From Ahaetulla prasina (taxonomy: Eukaryota > Chordata > Lepidosauria > Squamata > Colubridae): 64,000 bases of DNA. This document shows, piece by piece, positions 1 through 13,325 of the stretch (its first letter is position 1; the number at the start of each line of letters is the position of its first letter). The notes under the pieces are model-generated. The model had not been told where the DNA came from. It searched no databases and saw only the letters and a list, made by a program, of their open reading frames with translations. The stretch lies in contig NC_080542.1 in assembly GCF_028640845.1 (NCBI RefSeq), positions 15,901,283 through 15,965,282 of the forward strand, given 5' to 3'. The translations under genes were made by a program, and so were the position numbers.

Positions 1-706
1 TTGACTATACACACTTTTGTTGGCAGGGTGATTTCTCTGCTTTTTAGTAAGCTATCTAGATTTGCCATAGCCAAACCTATTGCACAAAAGTGCAAATCTA
101 GGATAACGTTCTGTGGAGGCCACTAGAAAAAATTTTGTATCCCAAAAATAAGATTTAATAGAACAGTATATCAATAATTTAGTGCTGAACTTGAAAGTAT
201 TTGATTCTCTTTGAGTGTGGTACTGATGTTAGCCTAGTTGGGTAATGAAATATCTGCAAGCAAGCAACCAAGTTCAAAGACCACCAGGAAGTTCACAAAA
301 ATCGGTTAATGGGATAATCCTTCAATAGAATGATTTAAAAAAAAATACTTCCATCACATTTTACATAAACAAAGCAATAGAGATAGTGGGTTTAGGATAA
401 AAAGAACAAGATCATTTTCCTATCAGTATTTCACTGACAAAGGTAGCCTGGCAGCCAGATAGCCTGGAAGCCAGCCTCCAGCAGAGTTCAGCTAGATGTC
501 TTTAGGTATAAACATATGTAGATCTTCATCTCCCTTCCTTTGATCCATGAATTCCAGGAACAAAGGAAAGGATGCTACCTTTCTGTATTACTATTAGGAG
601 GAAGAACCATATTAGGTGTTCCTTTCAGTAACTTCCAACTCCATTTATATTTACTATAGGTTTATTTCATCTAAATCTGTTGAATGGCTGCAAAGATAGA
701 ACCAGG
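1..706. other. Intron sequence left of e23; one weak Penelope-type relic
   Basis: This is intron between e23 and the unseen last exon. I looked on the minus strand for the end of the C2 domain and found nothing. Around 222-261 there is a decayed hammerhead-like core (CTGATG, a GCC/GGT stem, then GAAATATC), the remains of a Penelope terminal repeat. The rest is unremarkable AT-rich sequence. Confidence 0.6.
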
Positions 707-714
707 AGTTCTAG

Positions 715-1272
715 CAGTGGTGGGATTCACTGGTTGTAACAGTTCACTTTGTGTGTCTTCCAGAAGCTGGAAAAAGGCCCATTTTTGGACTTCTGGTACT
801 TCTGGTAGGGCCGTTTTTTGCCCTCCCCAGACTCCGGAGGTTTTCCTGGAGCAATCAGGAGGGCGAAAACGGCCTCCCCCAGGCACCAGAGGCCCTCTGG
901 AAGTCAGAAACAGGCCCCTTTCTGGACTTCCAGTACTTCCAGTAGGCCTGTTTTTCACCCTCCACAGACTCCAGAGGCTTTCCATGAGCCTCCGGGAGGG
1001 CGAAAAAGCCTCCCCCAGCCACCAGAGGCCCTCTGGAGGCCGGAAACAGGCCCATTTCCGGACTTCTAGTAGGCCCATTTTCTGCCTCCCAAAGCCTCCG
1101 TGTGCCCCCTGCACTTACCTGGCATCCAAAATGGGCTGCTTTGAGACTCCTGGGAGGGCAGGGTGGAGTGGGCGGGGTCAGCCAGTCCTTGGAACAACCA
1201 GTTCGGCAAACCAGATTAAAATTAATATCCGGTTCACAAGAACCGGTCCGAACCGGCTGAATCCCACCCCTG
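715..1272. mobile_element. Non-autonomous hAT element (GGTGGGATTCA family)
   Basis: The left end is CAGTGGTGGGATTCA and the right end reads TGAATCCCACCCCTG, so the termini are inverted repeats of the hAT CAG type. The 8-bp sequence AGTTCTAG flanks it exactly on both sides (707-714 and 1273-1280), as expected of a hAT insertion. The interior holds roughly 160-bp imperfect tandem units rich in CCTCC and GGCCC and has no real coding potential. The same termini recur many times in this window. Confidence 0.85.
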
Positions 1273-1331
1273 AGTTCTAGGACCCAAAACACAGGGGGGG
1301 AAAAGACATCACAGAAAGGTTTTGTATTTAC

Positions 1332-1456
1332 CTGTATCTTCCCCAGAACTCCTGTGCTCTCCATTCGACTGGCTACATTCACAGTGTTTCCCCAGATATC
1401 ATATTGGGGTTTCTGAGCTCCAATGACGCCGGCCACAACTGGCCCATGATTTATAC
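1332..1456 (-). CDS. ADCY4: ADCY4 e23: C2a catalytic segment with transition-state residues
   Basis: The acceptor follows TTTTGCAG and the donor is CAG|GTAAAT. It enters after one base of a split Gly codon and leaves in phase 0. It encodes [19 protein letters not shown] and [19 protein letters not shown]. By analogy with the type 2 C2 structure, the Asp of YDIWG contacts adenine, and the Asn and Arg of NVASR stabilise the transition state. All three are present. The remaining phosphate-binding Lys would be in the missing last exon. Confidence 0.96.
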
Positions 1457-4400
1457 CTGCAAAAGTTTCCAGAGTTTAACAGTGTCGGTTGTTTGAAGCC
1501 AGGGTATAGGTCAGGTTAGATCAAAAGTTCATACAAGCTCTTCATGATCAATTCCCTTCTCACATTCCTGTCACTATCTCCTTCATTACTACATTTCCTA
1601 AAGTGAATTTAAATACTTATTCAAGAACCTGGCCTTTGTGGCTTTTCTAGGCTTTGAGAAAGAAGTTCCTCTACAGCAGGTTCAATTTCATTGAGGGCCA
1701 CATCAGGTTTCTGTTTAATCTTGGAGGCTGGGATGGGCATGGCCATGGTAGGCATGGCCAGCTCAATGTCACTTGTGTCAGCGGCATCTGTAGTGGCCAA
1801 GTGCTAAGGCAGGACTTCTCTTTTCCTTCCTTGCTCTCTTCCCATCTTTCTTTTCTTTGCCTTTCCTCTTTCCCTTTCTCCTTTCCTGTTCCTTCTTGCA
1901 TGCTCAAATGCAGAAGGGGAAACATTTCTCCTTTTGTTTTGTTTTTACTTTTTTTTGCTCTGCCAGCAAAAATAGAGCTGTGTGCCCTGTTTTCAGCCAC
2001 AACAGCCTCCTGCAGCCCTCTGCCAGTTAAAATTGAGCTGGGGGGAGGCTGTATGCAGGCCCCTGAGCTCCATTTTTGCTGGCAGAGGCACTGCAGCTGT
2101 TTCCAGGCCGGCCCTGCAGACCTTGAGTTTGACACCCCTGCTCTATGGCACCATGTGATATTTTAAAACATCCTTCGTTCAATTGTAACATAAGCACTTT
2201 AAAAAAAAAAAAGTTCTCACATTAAAGATTCAAAAACCAATTGGTGTTTGAGCAAGTGCTGTGAGACCTAGGCTGAAACCAGCATACCTAAAAGTGGTGA
2301 AGGCATGTAAGCCGGATGGAGAAAAGCCAGGAAAAGCTCCCTCAGGAAAAGGAGGCAAGTCGTTAACGAAACAAAAGGACAAAAGTTGGGCCTGAGCCAG
2401 AAGTGGGATTCACTTCTCTACTGATTCGCAAATGTGTGAGTGCACACACAACCGCTGCGCATGCACACGGTCTTCTGCGTATGCAGAATGACAAATGGTT
2501 TGCAGATGGCAAATGTGTTTTAAACGCATTATGTCCAAGCAGGTGGGCGGAGCCTTCCTCAGTCGCCGCTACCAGTTCGCATGACCCAGAGAGAACCGGC
2601 TGAATCCCACCACTGGCCTGAGCATATGGCAAACCCTCTCCTCAATTCTCGCCAACAAAGGAGTTGAGCCTGCATAGGAAGCCCCTCCCCACCAACAAAG
2701 CAAGGATTTTGTGGGGATAAAAGGGGTCCTAAAGCCTGCCCAATTTTTGAGTCATTTTGGGATCCCAGACTTGACAGCTTCCGTCCCTCTGGCTAGTGCT
2801 CTGTCAGCCTAGTTGTAGATGTTGGATAAGTGTGAATGAAAGAGAGTGTGGGAAAAATTGTGGGGGGAAATTATAAATTGATGATGGCAGTAACATATAA
2901 AGAAAAAATCTATAAAATGTTTTATAGATGGCATTTAGCACCAGCGAGATTGGCAAATAGGTACCAAACATATCACCCAAATCTTGGAGATGCGGCCATA
3001 AATTAGGAATATACTACCATATGTGGTGGATGTGCCCCAATGTTAAAAAAAATTGGTATAAAATTAAGAGGTGGCTAGGAGAGATTACAGTCCGAAGGAT
3101 AGATTTCAAACCTAAGCGGTTTCTCTTAGGAATAATAGATATGAAAGTGGAGAAAAGTTTGTATTACATAATATTGCACATACTAATGGCGGCCAGAATC
3201 ACCCTTGCACAAAGATCAATACACCACCTGAAGAAACAGTAATTAAAAAGATCCTCGAATGTGCAGAAATGGATAAAATGACAATGGAGATTAAAGAAAG
3301 AGATGGTTCGGACTATTATAAAGTGTGGAATAGATTCTATATGTAGCTAGAAAATAGAAATCAAAATAAGAAATAAATTTATGAATTGAATTGTGATTAA
3401 CTGAAAACCAAAAATATTGAATGTCGGCAAGGATAAAACGTTGACTATGTAAATAAATAGGATGCAAATATATATAACAATTTTGGTTACAAGAGTTGTT
3501 AAGATGGTTATATAAGACTAAAGGATTATATAGAAGAATTGAATTTAAAAGCAAAGACAACTATCAATGCAGAAAGTTGTAAAAATATTATATAATGTTC
3601 TTACTTATGTTTTGTATTTTACTGTTTGGTGTATGTGTATTTTTTCTTTCTTTCTTTTTCTTTTTTTCTTCTTTTTTTCCATTTTTGTCTTTTTCTTTGT
3701 CTTTGGTTTTAAAAGTGTAAAATATTCAATAATATTTTTTTTTTAAAAAAAGAAAGCATGTAAGAGGAAATAAATATATTTTACAATCACTAAAAGTTTG
3801 CTGCAATCTTAAACTCACTGGATTGCCATGTATTTTAAAGAACTGTTTGTGCCTCAATGTTCAGTTGAAAGCAATTTGATTTTGGCCATTTTCCAGGCCT
3901 GTCAGTAGATGAGTGAGTGACCATAAGCTGAACCTGAGAGCACACTTGTATAATAGTGCCAACATTTTACATAACTCGGCTCCAGAGGAAAAATAATTCG
4001 ATTGGCACACCAGTTTCCCCTTTTCTCCAAAAATATAAGTCCTATTTTCATCGTATCATGAATTCATAGTAAAGTATGTTTATATAGAAAGGAATTTTAG
4101 AATAGAATAGAATAGAATAGAATTGGAATGGACCTTGGAGGTCTTCTAGTCCAACCCCCTGCTTAGGCAGGAAACCCTACACCACTTCAGACAAATGACT
4201 ATCTAACATTTTCTTAAAAATTTCCCGTGTTGGAACATTCACGACTCCTGCAGGCAAGTTGTTCCACTTATAGATTGTTCTAAGTGTCGGGAAATTTCTC
4301 CATAGTTCTAAATTGCTTCTCTCCTTGATTAGTTTCGACCCATTGCTTCTTTTCCTGCCCTCAGGTGCTTTGCAGAATAGTTTGACTCCCTCTTCTTTGA

Positions 4401-7400
4401 GGCAACCCCTGAGATATTGGAACACTGCTATCATGTCTCCCCTAGTCCTTCTTTTCATTAAACTAGACATACCCAGTTCCTGCAACCGTTCTTCTTTTCT
4501 TAGTTCATGCTCAGTTTATTAATACTCACCCACACGGAGTTTGAAAGAGTTGAATGAATGTTTGTTGATAATGTCCAACTTGGCTACTAAAGCCATGGCA
4601 AACTCCACCATGGTTCCTAGATGGGTGTAACTCTGCTCAGTATCCTGCAGAAATTATCCATGTAGATGGATGTATCAACGCAAACGAATGGATAGAAAAT
4701 GTAAAAAAAAAAAAAAACAGAGACAAAAATTCACAGGTAAATATTAAAAGGAAAATGGCTTCGCACAAATTGATCAAGTAACAAAAGTACCAAAGATGTG
4801 TTTTCCTCTTATTCTCTGACTGCAAAGTCAAAGTAAGCCCTTCAAGTTAGATGAGACTAGGTGTTGTGACCTAGACTTCACAAAAGCACGAAGCAGACTC
4901 TTTGTCCTGACAAAATCCCTTTTTATAAAGCTAATGTGAATTCCTCTCATTCACAACAAGCAAAGTCTTTCAAGGATAAATTTACAACCCACAGACCATA
5001 CCAGCCTTGGAGAGCTGCCAGGCCGATATCTTCCAAATGGCAATGCTGTACAAAAAGATACTTGGCAAGGAGTCACTGAGAGTCATGAACAGATCTTCAC
5101 ACTAATTAAATGAACTAATTGTCTCCACTCCCCTTTCACTCCTCTTTATTCCCTATGGGAGGGGACATTCACCGTCCACCTGGGCCTTTACTCCTGAGTG
5201 GACCCTTGTTCTTTAGCTGTTCCCTTCATTTGGCAACTCTGTGCATGTGCACACTGGGAACAGGCTCCAGCTGTTCTTCAGCCCTACTTATCTCCAACTC
5301 CGAAGGTAGCTGATAACTGTCAGAAGGCCCTGGCCTCATCCCTGCCTCTGATGCAGATCATTCATCAGAGCCTTCCCCAGACTCCAGGACTGGCCCATGT
5401 TCCTGTCCAACCTCCTCACTGTCCAAATTTGCCGCCAGCTCTGCTGGTGGCTGGCGGGCCACAACACTAGGAAACCACTGCTGTTTAGGTAGTCATAGGT
5501 AGTCAAGTGGGGCCATAATTTCCCTTGCTAAGCAAGTGGCTTGTCAAGTGAGTCACACCTGATTTAACAACCTTTTTCACCACAGTTGTTAAGCGAATCA
5601 TTAGGCGAATCACACAGTGATTAGGTGAATCCAGTCTCCCCCCCCCAATTGGCTTTGCTTGTCAGAAGCCAGTTGGGAAAGTCGCAGAGGGTGGTCGCAT
5701 GATCCTAAGACCCTGCAACCATTGTAAATACGTGTTGTTTGCCAAGCAACCTCATTTTGATCACATGAATGTGGAGGTGCTGTGATGGTTATAAATGTGG
5801 GGACTGATCATAAATCACTTTTTTCAGTGTCATTGTAACTTTCACTAAACAAGGGGTTGTAAGTCTAGGACTACCTGTACTACTTTTCTTGTAGTGCTGC
5901 AGTGACAAAATCTTGCAAATTTGAATTAGCTTCTCCCTTCCCTCCCTTTATCTTTGTGTTCTTCATGTGAACCTAGGGAGGTCCTGGTTTGAGATGTTTA
6001 CTGATGCTACTATAAATGCTTCTTTGATGGAGGGTGTTTTCCCCGCCGCCTTGAAAGAGGGGGTGGTGAGGCCTCTCCTCAAGAAGCCCTCCCTGGACCC
6101 GGCTATTTTAGGAAATTATCGTCCGGTCTCCAACCTTCGCTTTGTAGCGAAGGTTGTTGAGAGTGTGGTGGCATGTCAATTACCCCAATACCTGGATGAA
6201 TCTGTCTATCTAGACCCGTTCCAGTCTGGCTTCCGACCCGGGTACAGTACGGAGATGGCTTTGGTCGCGTTGGTGGATGATCTCTGGAGGGCCAGGGATA
6301 GGGGTTGCCCTATCCTATTAGATCCTGGTCCTATTAGATCTCTCAGCGACTTTTGATACCATCGACCATGGTATCCTGCTGCACCAGTTAGGGAGTTTGG
6401 GAGTGGGAGGCACCGTTTACCGGTGGTTCTCCTCCTATCTCTCTGACCGGTCGCAGACGGTGTTGACAGGAGGGCAGAGATCGACCGCGAGGCCCCTCAC
6501 ATGTGGGGTGCCGCAGGAGTCGATTCTCTCGCCTCTCCTGTTCAACATCTATATGAAGCTGCTGGGTGAGATCATCAATGGCTTTGGGGTGAGGTACCAA
6601 CTGTACGCTGACGACACACAGCTGTACTTTTCCACCCCAGGCCATCCCAACGAAGCCATCGAAGTGCTGTCCTGGTGTCTGGAAGCTGTACGGGTCTGGA
6701 TGGGGAGAAACAGGCTCAAACTCAATCCCTCCAAGACGGAGTGGCTGTGGATGCCGGCACCCCGGTACAGTCAGCTGCAACCGCAGCTGACTGTTGGGGG
6801 CGAATCATTGGCCCCAGTGGAAAGGGTGCGCAACTTGGGCATCCTCCTGGATGGACGGTTGTCTTTCAAAGATCATTTGACGACCGTCGCCAGGAGGGCT
6901 TTCTACCAGGTTCGCCTGGTTCGCCAGTTGCGCCCCTTCCTCGACCGGGATGCCTTATGCACAGTCACTCATGCTCTGGTTACCTCTCATTTGGACTACT
7001 GTAATGCTCTCTACATGGGGCTCCCCTTGAAGAGTACCCGGAGGCTCCAGTTGGTTCAGAACGCAGCTGTGCGGGTGATAGTGGGAGCCACACGTTGCTC
7101 CCATATAACACCTCTCCTGCGCAGTCTGCACTGGCTACCTGTGGTCTTTCGGGTGCACTTCAAGGTGTTGGTGACCACCTTTAAAGCGCTCCATGGCTTA
7201 GGGCCAGGGTACTTACGGGACCGCCTGCTGTTACCGAATACCTCCCACCGACCTGTATGCTCGCACAGAGAGGGACTCCTTAGGGTGCCATCCGCCAAGC
7301 AATGTCGGCTGGCGGCCCCCCAGGGGGAGGGCCTTCTCTGTGGGGGCTCCCACCCTTTGGAACGAACTTCCCCCTGGACTTCGACAATTGCCGGACCTTC

Positions 7401-10400
7401 GGACTTTCCGCCGAGAGTTGAAGACCTATTTGTTTGTTCGCGCAGGACTGGCATAGGATTTTAATAGGATTTTAATTAGTTTTAACGTTTTAATATTTTA
7501 TAAATTGGGGTTTTATTTTTAAATGTTTTAATTTGGCCATTTGTATAATAAGTTTTTTAATCATGGTTTTATGTGTATATTGCTGTTGTTTTTATTATGG
7601 CTGTAAACCGCCCTGAGTCCTTCGGGAGAAGGGCGGTATAAAAATTTAATAAATAAATAAATAAATACTACATTCCTGCTCTGGACTCAGCTACCTCTTA
7701 TCTAATCCTTGCTTTGGCAGTGATTCTTTCTTCTGTTCCTCACAGTCATTCCCTCTGCCCTCTACAGATTCCTTATCATACATATTCCATTCATATGCAT
7801 ATACTTTCCAAGGATCCTGAAGGGCAAAATTACGGAACCTTTCCAAAAATTAAAAGTTCCTGTATTCTTAAACAATTCACATTCACACAAAAAAAGCACC
7901 AAAACTACAGCCTTGAAGATGCTAGCATGGAAACAGAACATGAAATCTCACTCCCGCTGATAGATTCGGGATGAGTAGAGTCATCCTGAATGAAGACATC
8001 ACCTGTTGGTTATCCTGGCCAGCTGCCACATTTAAGCCAGTAGCTGCCATGTAAGTGCTGCCAATGGTTTTGATCTTCTCAACCCCACTGAATTTGGGTT
8101 TCAGAAGCAGCTATTAAAAGAAAGACAGGAAATTGTTTATTCCGATAGTTCAAAAGTTTAGGCATTTTTGCATATCAATCATTTATCTAGCTTAGCATTT
8201 TTCTCTGAAAGATATTTAGTTAGATGCACTATGAGTCTGAACTATGATGGTGATACAATCAGGCAGATGTTGTTTCCGGCATGGCTGGTTCTTACAATTC
8301 TGAGACTGAAATTACAAGTACAAATAAATGTTATACAATTTGTTGTAACAAACTTACTACTCCCTTCTAATATTGATAAGCTTAGTTTTGTAATGAAATA
8401 TCTGCAAGAAAACCACCAACTTCAGTTTTCATATCAAATGATTTAAGTGCCAAAGCCCACTGCAACTACATAGCAAAAAAGGCTCTAAGAGTTATAAATC
8501 TAACCTTGCCTAGCTTCTTTTCCAAAAACACTATATTACTAGCCAGAGCATATAAAACATTTGCTAGACCAATTCTAGAATACAGTTCGCCTGTTTGGAA
8601 CCCTCACCACATCTCTGACATCAATACAATCGAACATATCCAGAAATATTTTACAAGAAAAGTTCTTCACTCCTCTGAAAACAACAAAATACCTTATCCC
8701 ACAAGACTTGAAATCCTAGGCTTAGAAAACTTAGAACTCTGTCGCCTTCGACAAGACCTAAGTTTAACTCATAGAATCATCTATTGTAATGTCCTTCCTG
8801 TTAAAGACTACTCAGCTTTAATTGCAATAATACAACAGCAACCAATAGATTTAAACTTAATGTCAACCGCTTTAATCTAGATTACAGAAAATATGACTTC
8901 TGTAACAGAATCATCAGTGCTTGGAACACTTTACCTGACTCTGTGATCTCTTCCCATAATCCCAAAAGCTTTAACCAAAAACTTTCTACTATTGACTTCA
9001 CACCATTCCTAAGAGGACCATAAGGGCCGTGCATAAGAGCACAAACGTGCCTACCATTCCTGTCCTATTGTTTTTCTTTTTTCTTCATATATATATATAT
9101 ATATATATAGGTCTTTGGTTGTTCGGGTTTTCTCCCGTGTAAAATTGGAAGTGTCTTGGCGACGTTTCGACGAAGTCTCATTCGTCATCTTCAGGCTTCA
9201 GCTTCGTGCTTCTGGGAGCAATGTGTGATCGCAGCTGTTTCTTCCTTTTAACTGCTAGTGGGGGTTTGAACTGATTGGGTGGGAGCTTGGCTGTGCTCTG
9301 ATTGGATGGGGGTTTTTTTGTGCTCTGATTGGCTGGGGGTGTGTCCTCTTTGGGTGGGGGCTTGGTTGTGCTCAGATTAGTCTGAGTTGCAGGGGGATTT
9401 GAGCTGGTGAGCTGCACTGCTGCTGTTTGGCTTCGTGGTCATGGTCGTGCTACATGTTAATAGTGGGTGTCAGTCTGCTGCATGTATGGATTGGAGGGGT
9501 TTGAAATGGCTAATGTTGCAGCTGCAGTCTGGCTTCTGGTCCTTGGTCGTGCTTCCTGATCAGTGTGGGTTTGGGTCTGCTTTCTGGGTGGATGTGTGGT
9601 GGTGACATCCTGTGTGGACCTCGTGAGTGTGGGTCTGGTGTCATTCCTCGTGTTAAGGACTCGTTTGTCAATAAGGGCGGGTTTCCAAATGGCTGGTAGG
9701 CGGGAGGTATCATCTCGTTTGTTCATGCTGTGTGGGCGTTTTTCTATCTCGATGGCTTCTCTGATTATTCTGTTGTTAAAGTGTTCAGTTTTGGCGATAG
9801 TTCTGGTCTTTTTAAAGTCAATATCGTGTCCTGTGGCTTTAAGGTGTTGGACCAGGGAAGAAGTTGGTTCCTCTTTTTTGAATGAGTTCTTGTGTTCTTC
9901 AATGCGTGCACTTATTCTTCTGTTGGTTTGTCCAATGTATGTGGTGGGGCAGGCGGTGCATGGGATTTCATATACTCCTTGATTTTCTAACTCAATTTTG
10001 TCTTTGGGGTTTCTTAGGATGGTGGATATTTTTTGGTTTGTGCAGAATGCTGTCTTGATGTTATGTTTGTGGAGGATCTTGCTGATTCTATCTGTGGTGC
10101 CTTTTATATATGGGAGGAGGGCTGTGCCGTTTTCTTGTTCTCTGTCTTGGGTTTTAGTGGGGGGTTTTAGTGGGGGGTTCTTTTTGGATTAGTTTGGTAA
10201 TCTTATTTCTCTGGAATCTATTGGATGTTAGTACGTTAGTGAGAGTGTGTAGTTCGGTTTTTAGGTGTTGTTCGTCAGCTAAGCGTTTTGTTCTAGAGAT
10301 GAGTGTCTTGGCTACGGAGTTGATCTGTGCTGGGTGGTGGTGTGAGAGTGCATGCAGATAGCGGTTTGTGTGTGTTTTCTTCTGGTAGATGGTGTGTCCT

Positions 10401-13294
10401 AGGGAGCCATTGGGTTTCTTGTAGATTAAGACATCTAGGAAGGGAAGTTGGTTGTTAACTTCTGTTTCCATGGTGAACTGTATTTTGGGGTGTAGGCTAT
10501 TGAGGTGTGTGAGGAAGTTGTCAAGTTTTTCTTTCCCGTGTGGCCAGATTATGAAAGTGTCGTCTAAGTATCTGAGCCAGAGTTTGGGTTCGTGATCAGA
10601 TTTTTCTAGTGCTTGGGTTTCAAAGTGTTCCATGTAGAAGTTGGCAATGACAGGTGAGAGGGGTGATCCCATGGGTGCGCCTTCTATTTATTTGTATTTT
10701 TGTCCATTATAGATGAACTATGTGTTGGATAGGCAGTGGTTGGTCAGATCTAGGATGTGCTTGAGGGGGTTATATTTGTTTTGGATAGCTGTCAAGGCTT
10801 CTTTGATTGGCGCTTGGGTGAAGAGGGAGATGACATCAAAGCTCACGAGTAGGTCACTGGGCTGTAAGTTTTGTTTCTTTATGATATCTATGAACTGGAA
10901 TGAGTTTTTTATGTGTGAGGCGATGGAAGCCAAGCTCCCACCCAATCAGTTCAAACTCCCACTAGCAGTTAAAAAGGAAGAAACAGCTGCAATCACACAT
11001 TGCTCCCAGAAGCACGAAGCTGAAGCCTGAAGATGACGAATGAGACTTCGTCGAAACGTCACCAAGACACTTCCAATTTTACGCGGGAGAAAACCCGAAT
11101 AACCAAAGAGCTACATACAAACACCTGCGAAAACCTCAGAAAACACACACACACATATATATATGCTTATACTTCCTTATATTTCCTCATATATATGTTT
11201 ATATACTATATAATCTTTTTGTGTGATGCTTATATATATTGTTTTGACAAATAAAATAAATAAATAAAAACACCAAGGACCCTCACAAATTACTGTTTTA
11301 CAATAATAGAGATTATTCAACAAGGTCTCATCCATGGTGATATTAGCTTTCTACAAGTAATATCAGGGTGGGGCTTGCCACTGGTGGGATCAGCCAGTTC
11401 TCTGAAATGCACACAAAGTTAACAACCGGTTTGGCTGAACCGGGCCAGACCAGCTGAATCCCATCTCTGGTAATATACCCCACTTAAAGAAACCCTATTT
11501 ATTTAATGCTCATTTAATGCTTATTTAATGCTCCGAATAGTATAATCTCATGGAATGTTTCTACTTCCTAACCTAGCATTGTGCTGACATTTCTCCAGAT
11601 CATAGATTCCTCAAATCTCATCACTATCCTACATCTTATTATTTTAATCTAGAATTAAAAACCATATTTTTGAGATCTTCAGAACTCCAGAGCAATAATC
11701 CCTCCCTTCAAATTCTAGCCTAGGCCAAAAATGATGTAGCTCCAACCAGCTTTTGGCCCTGAGCCCCTCCCAAATGTTAACTGTGAACTTTAATGACCCA
11801 AAAGGCAATACACTTGTACTTTCAATAATTATCGGCTGCTGGCTTTGATTGGCTGATGTTTGGTCCCTTAGGTATGAATTATTTATTTGTTCAAACATTC
11901 TATTTCCTAGAAATAAACAAAACTGCCATGAGCTCTATTGACTTTGATTTGATTTACGGCACACATAAGTATGGTTTTCCCTTATGCACAATTACTATAA
12001 CTTTGATTATGATGATTTCTCTGTTTTATGAGAGGAAGAGGCCAGTGTAAGGAAGAGTGAACCTATTAAGTATAAGCTGTTCAAACTGTTTTTGTTGTTG
12101 TTGTTGTTGTTGTTGTTTGTGAACTGGAGTAAAAATGTAATTGAGAGAACATTTTGTTGGTGGATGAAATGGAACAAGCATATTCTTTTGCTTGTTCATA
12201 AATCTATCTTACCTTCTCTCTGCATCCATCTGTATTTCAGTTATCTTTCATATTTTATTGCATTTTGTATGGAATTTCTGCTAAACTAAGATGCATTTTA
12301 TATATTCTGTTTTCTTCATTTTGACTTTTTTCCCCTTTTTATTGAATTTTTTATAAGTATGAATACTTGGGGTAATAATTGGAAAGCAGTATAAAAATCC
12401 TGCAAGTGTATAACATTTTAACTGCATGTAATGTAGGTATACATGCACATATATACAACACACAGAGACAAGAAAGAATGAGAAGATATAAGTGCACGCA
12501 GCTACCTATAGATACTGTACTTATATTTCCCCATACCTCATCAAAGTCAGCAATGATCTCGTTGAGCAGCCGGAGGCATTCAAGTCCTTCACGGTTGACG
12601 TTGGATTCAGAATAAAATTCTTTGAAGTCCGGAATTGAAGCGAAGAGAACACAGACACAATCATAAGATTGGTGATAGAGATCCTGCTGGCAGAGAAAGA
12701 CTGAGAGTCATCCAAATTCTGCAATCGTAACCCTTAAACTTAGAGATTGAAGATATTCAACCTCTACCGCCTACAGAGGGATAGGAAAAAATTAAATTGG
12801 AATTTGCTCAGAGTCATTACTTAAGAAGATGAGCTAACTGAGCATGTCCAAGATGGCGCCGCCCTGCTGATCGGGGGAGCGGCGGTGGGCCTTTTCGGGC
12901 CCTGTCCGGTTCTGGGGGGGGCCTTGGTGACATCTTGGGCCCCCGCCCTGATGGACGAACATCCAGTCACCCGGAGGAGGGGTGACTTGGCGCAGGACGA
13001 CTTCGGGGGGCGTTGGGAGGAGCCCCGGAGCGTCCTGCTGCAGCGGTGATCATGGCGGCTTGCCGGGCGGCTTACCGGCTTGCCGGGCGGCCGCGGCTTG
13101 TCGCCGGCCTTTTTGGCGGTTTGGCGGCGGCGGCGGCGGCGACGGCGACAGGGGGTCTCTGATGTTCAGGGCCCCCTCGGACCACGCCCATGGGAGGAAG
13201 CAGTGGCGGCCCTGGCAGCTATCCGGGTGGCTTGCAGGGCGGCCTGCGGCTTGCCGGGCTGCCGCCGGCCCTTTTTGGCATTCTGGCGGCGGCG

Positions 13295-13325
<31 letters not shown>

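Larger units (their letters stand above)
9109..11150 (-). mobile_element. Penelope-like retroelement with inverted terminal repeats
   Basis: On the minus strand, the reverse transcriptase begins near 10945 ([38 protein letters not shown]), then [17 protein letters not shown] and the catalytic [11 protein letters not shown] (about 10540-10590). It continues to 10154. Frames are interrupted near 10700. Next is a GIY-YIG endonuclease region (about 9990-9860) with [14 protein letters not shown] sequence. This RT plus GIY-YIG order defines Penelope elements. The left end (9110-9290) is the reverse complement of the right end (10930-11111), the inverted terminal arrangement known for this group. 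Confidence 0.93.

Noticed and set aside
1..1331. Possible last coding exon of ADCY4
   Set aside because: I scanned the minus strand for the end of C2 (the stretch with the VKGKG motif) and found no match or acceptor with a suitable frame; the exon must be outside.
715..2615. CRISPR-like array from repeated GGTGGGATTCA motifs
   Set aside because: The repeats are ends of dispersed elements in both orientations with 8-bp duplications, not regularly spaced direct repeats; the genome is eukaryotic.
12303..12463. Additional ADCY4 exon between e20 and e21
   Set aside because: Frames there are lysine-rich or hydrophobic by AT content, and e20 and e21 already join in phase without loss of conserved residues.
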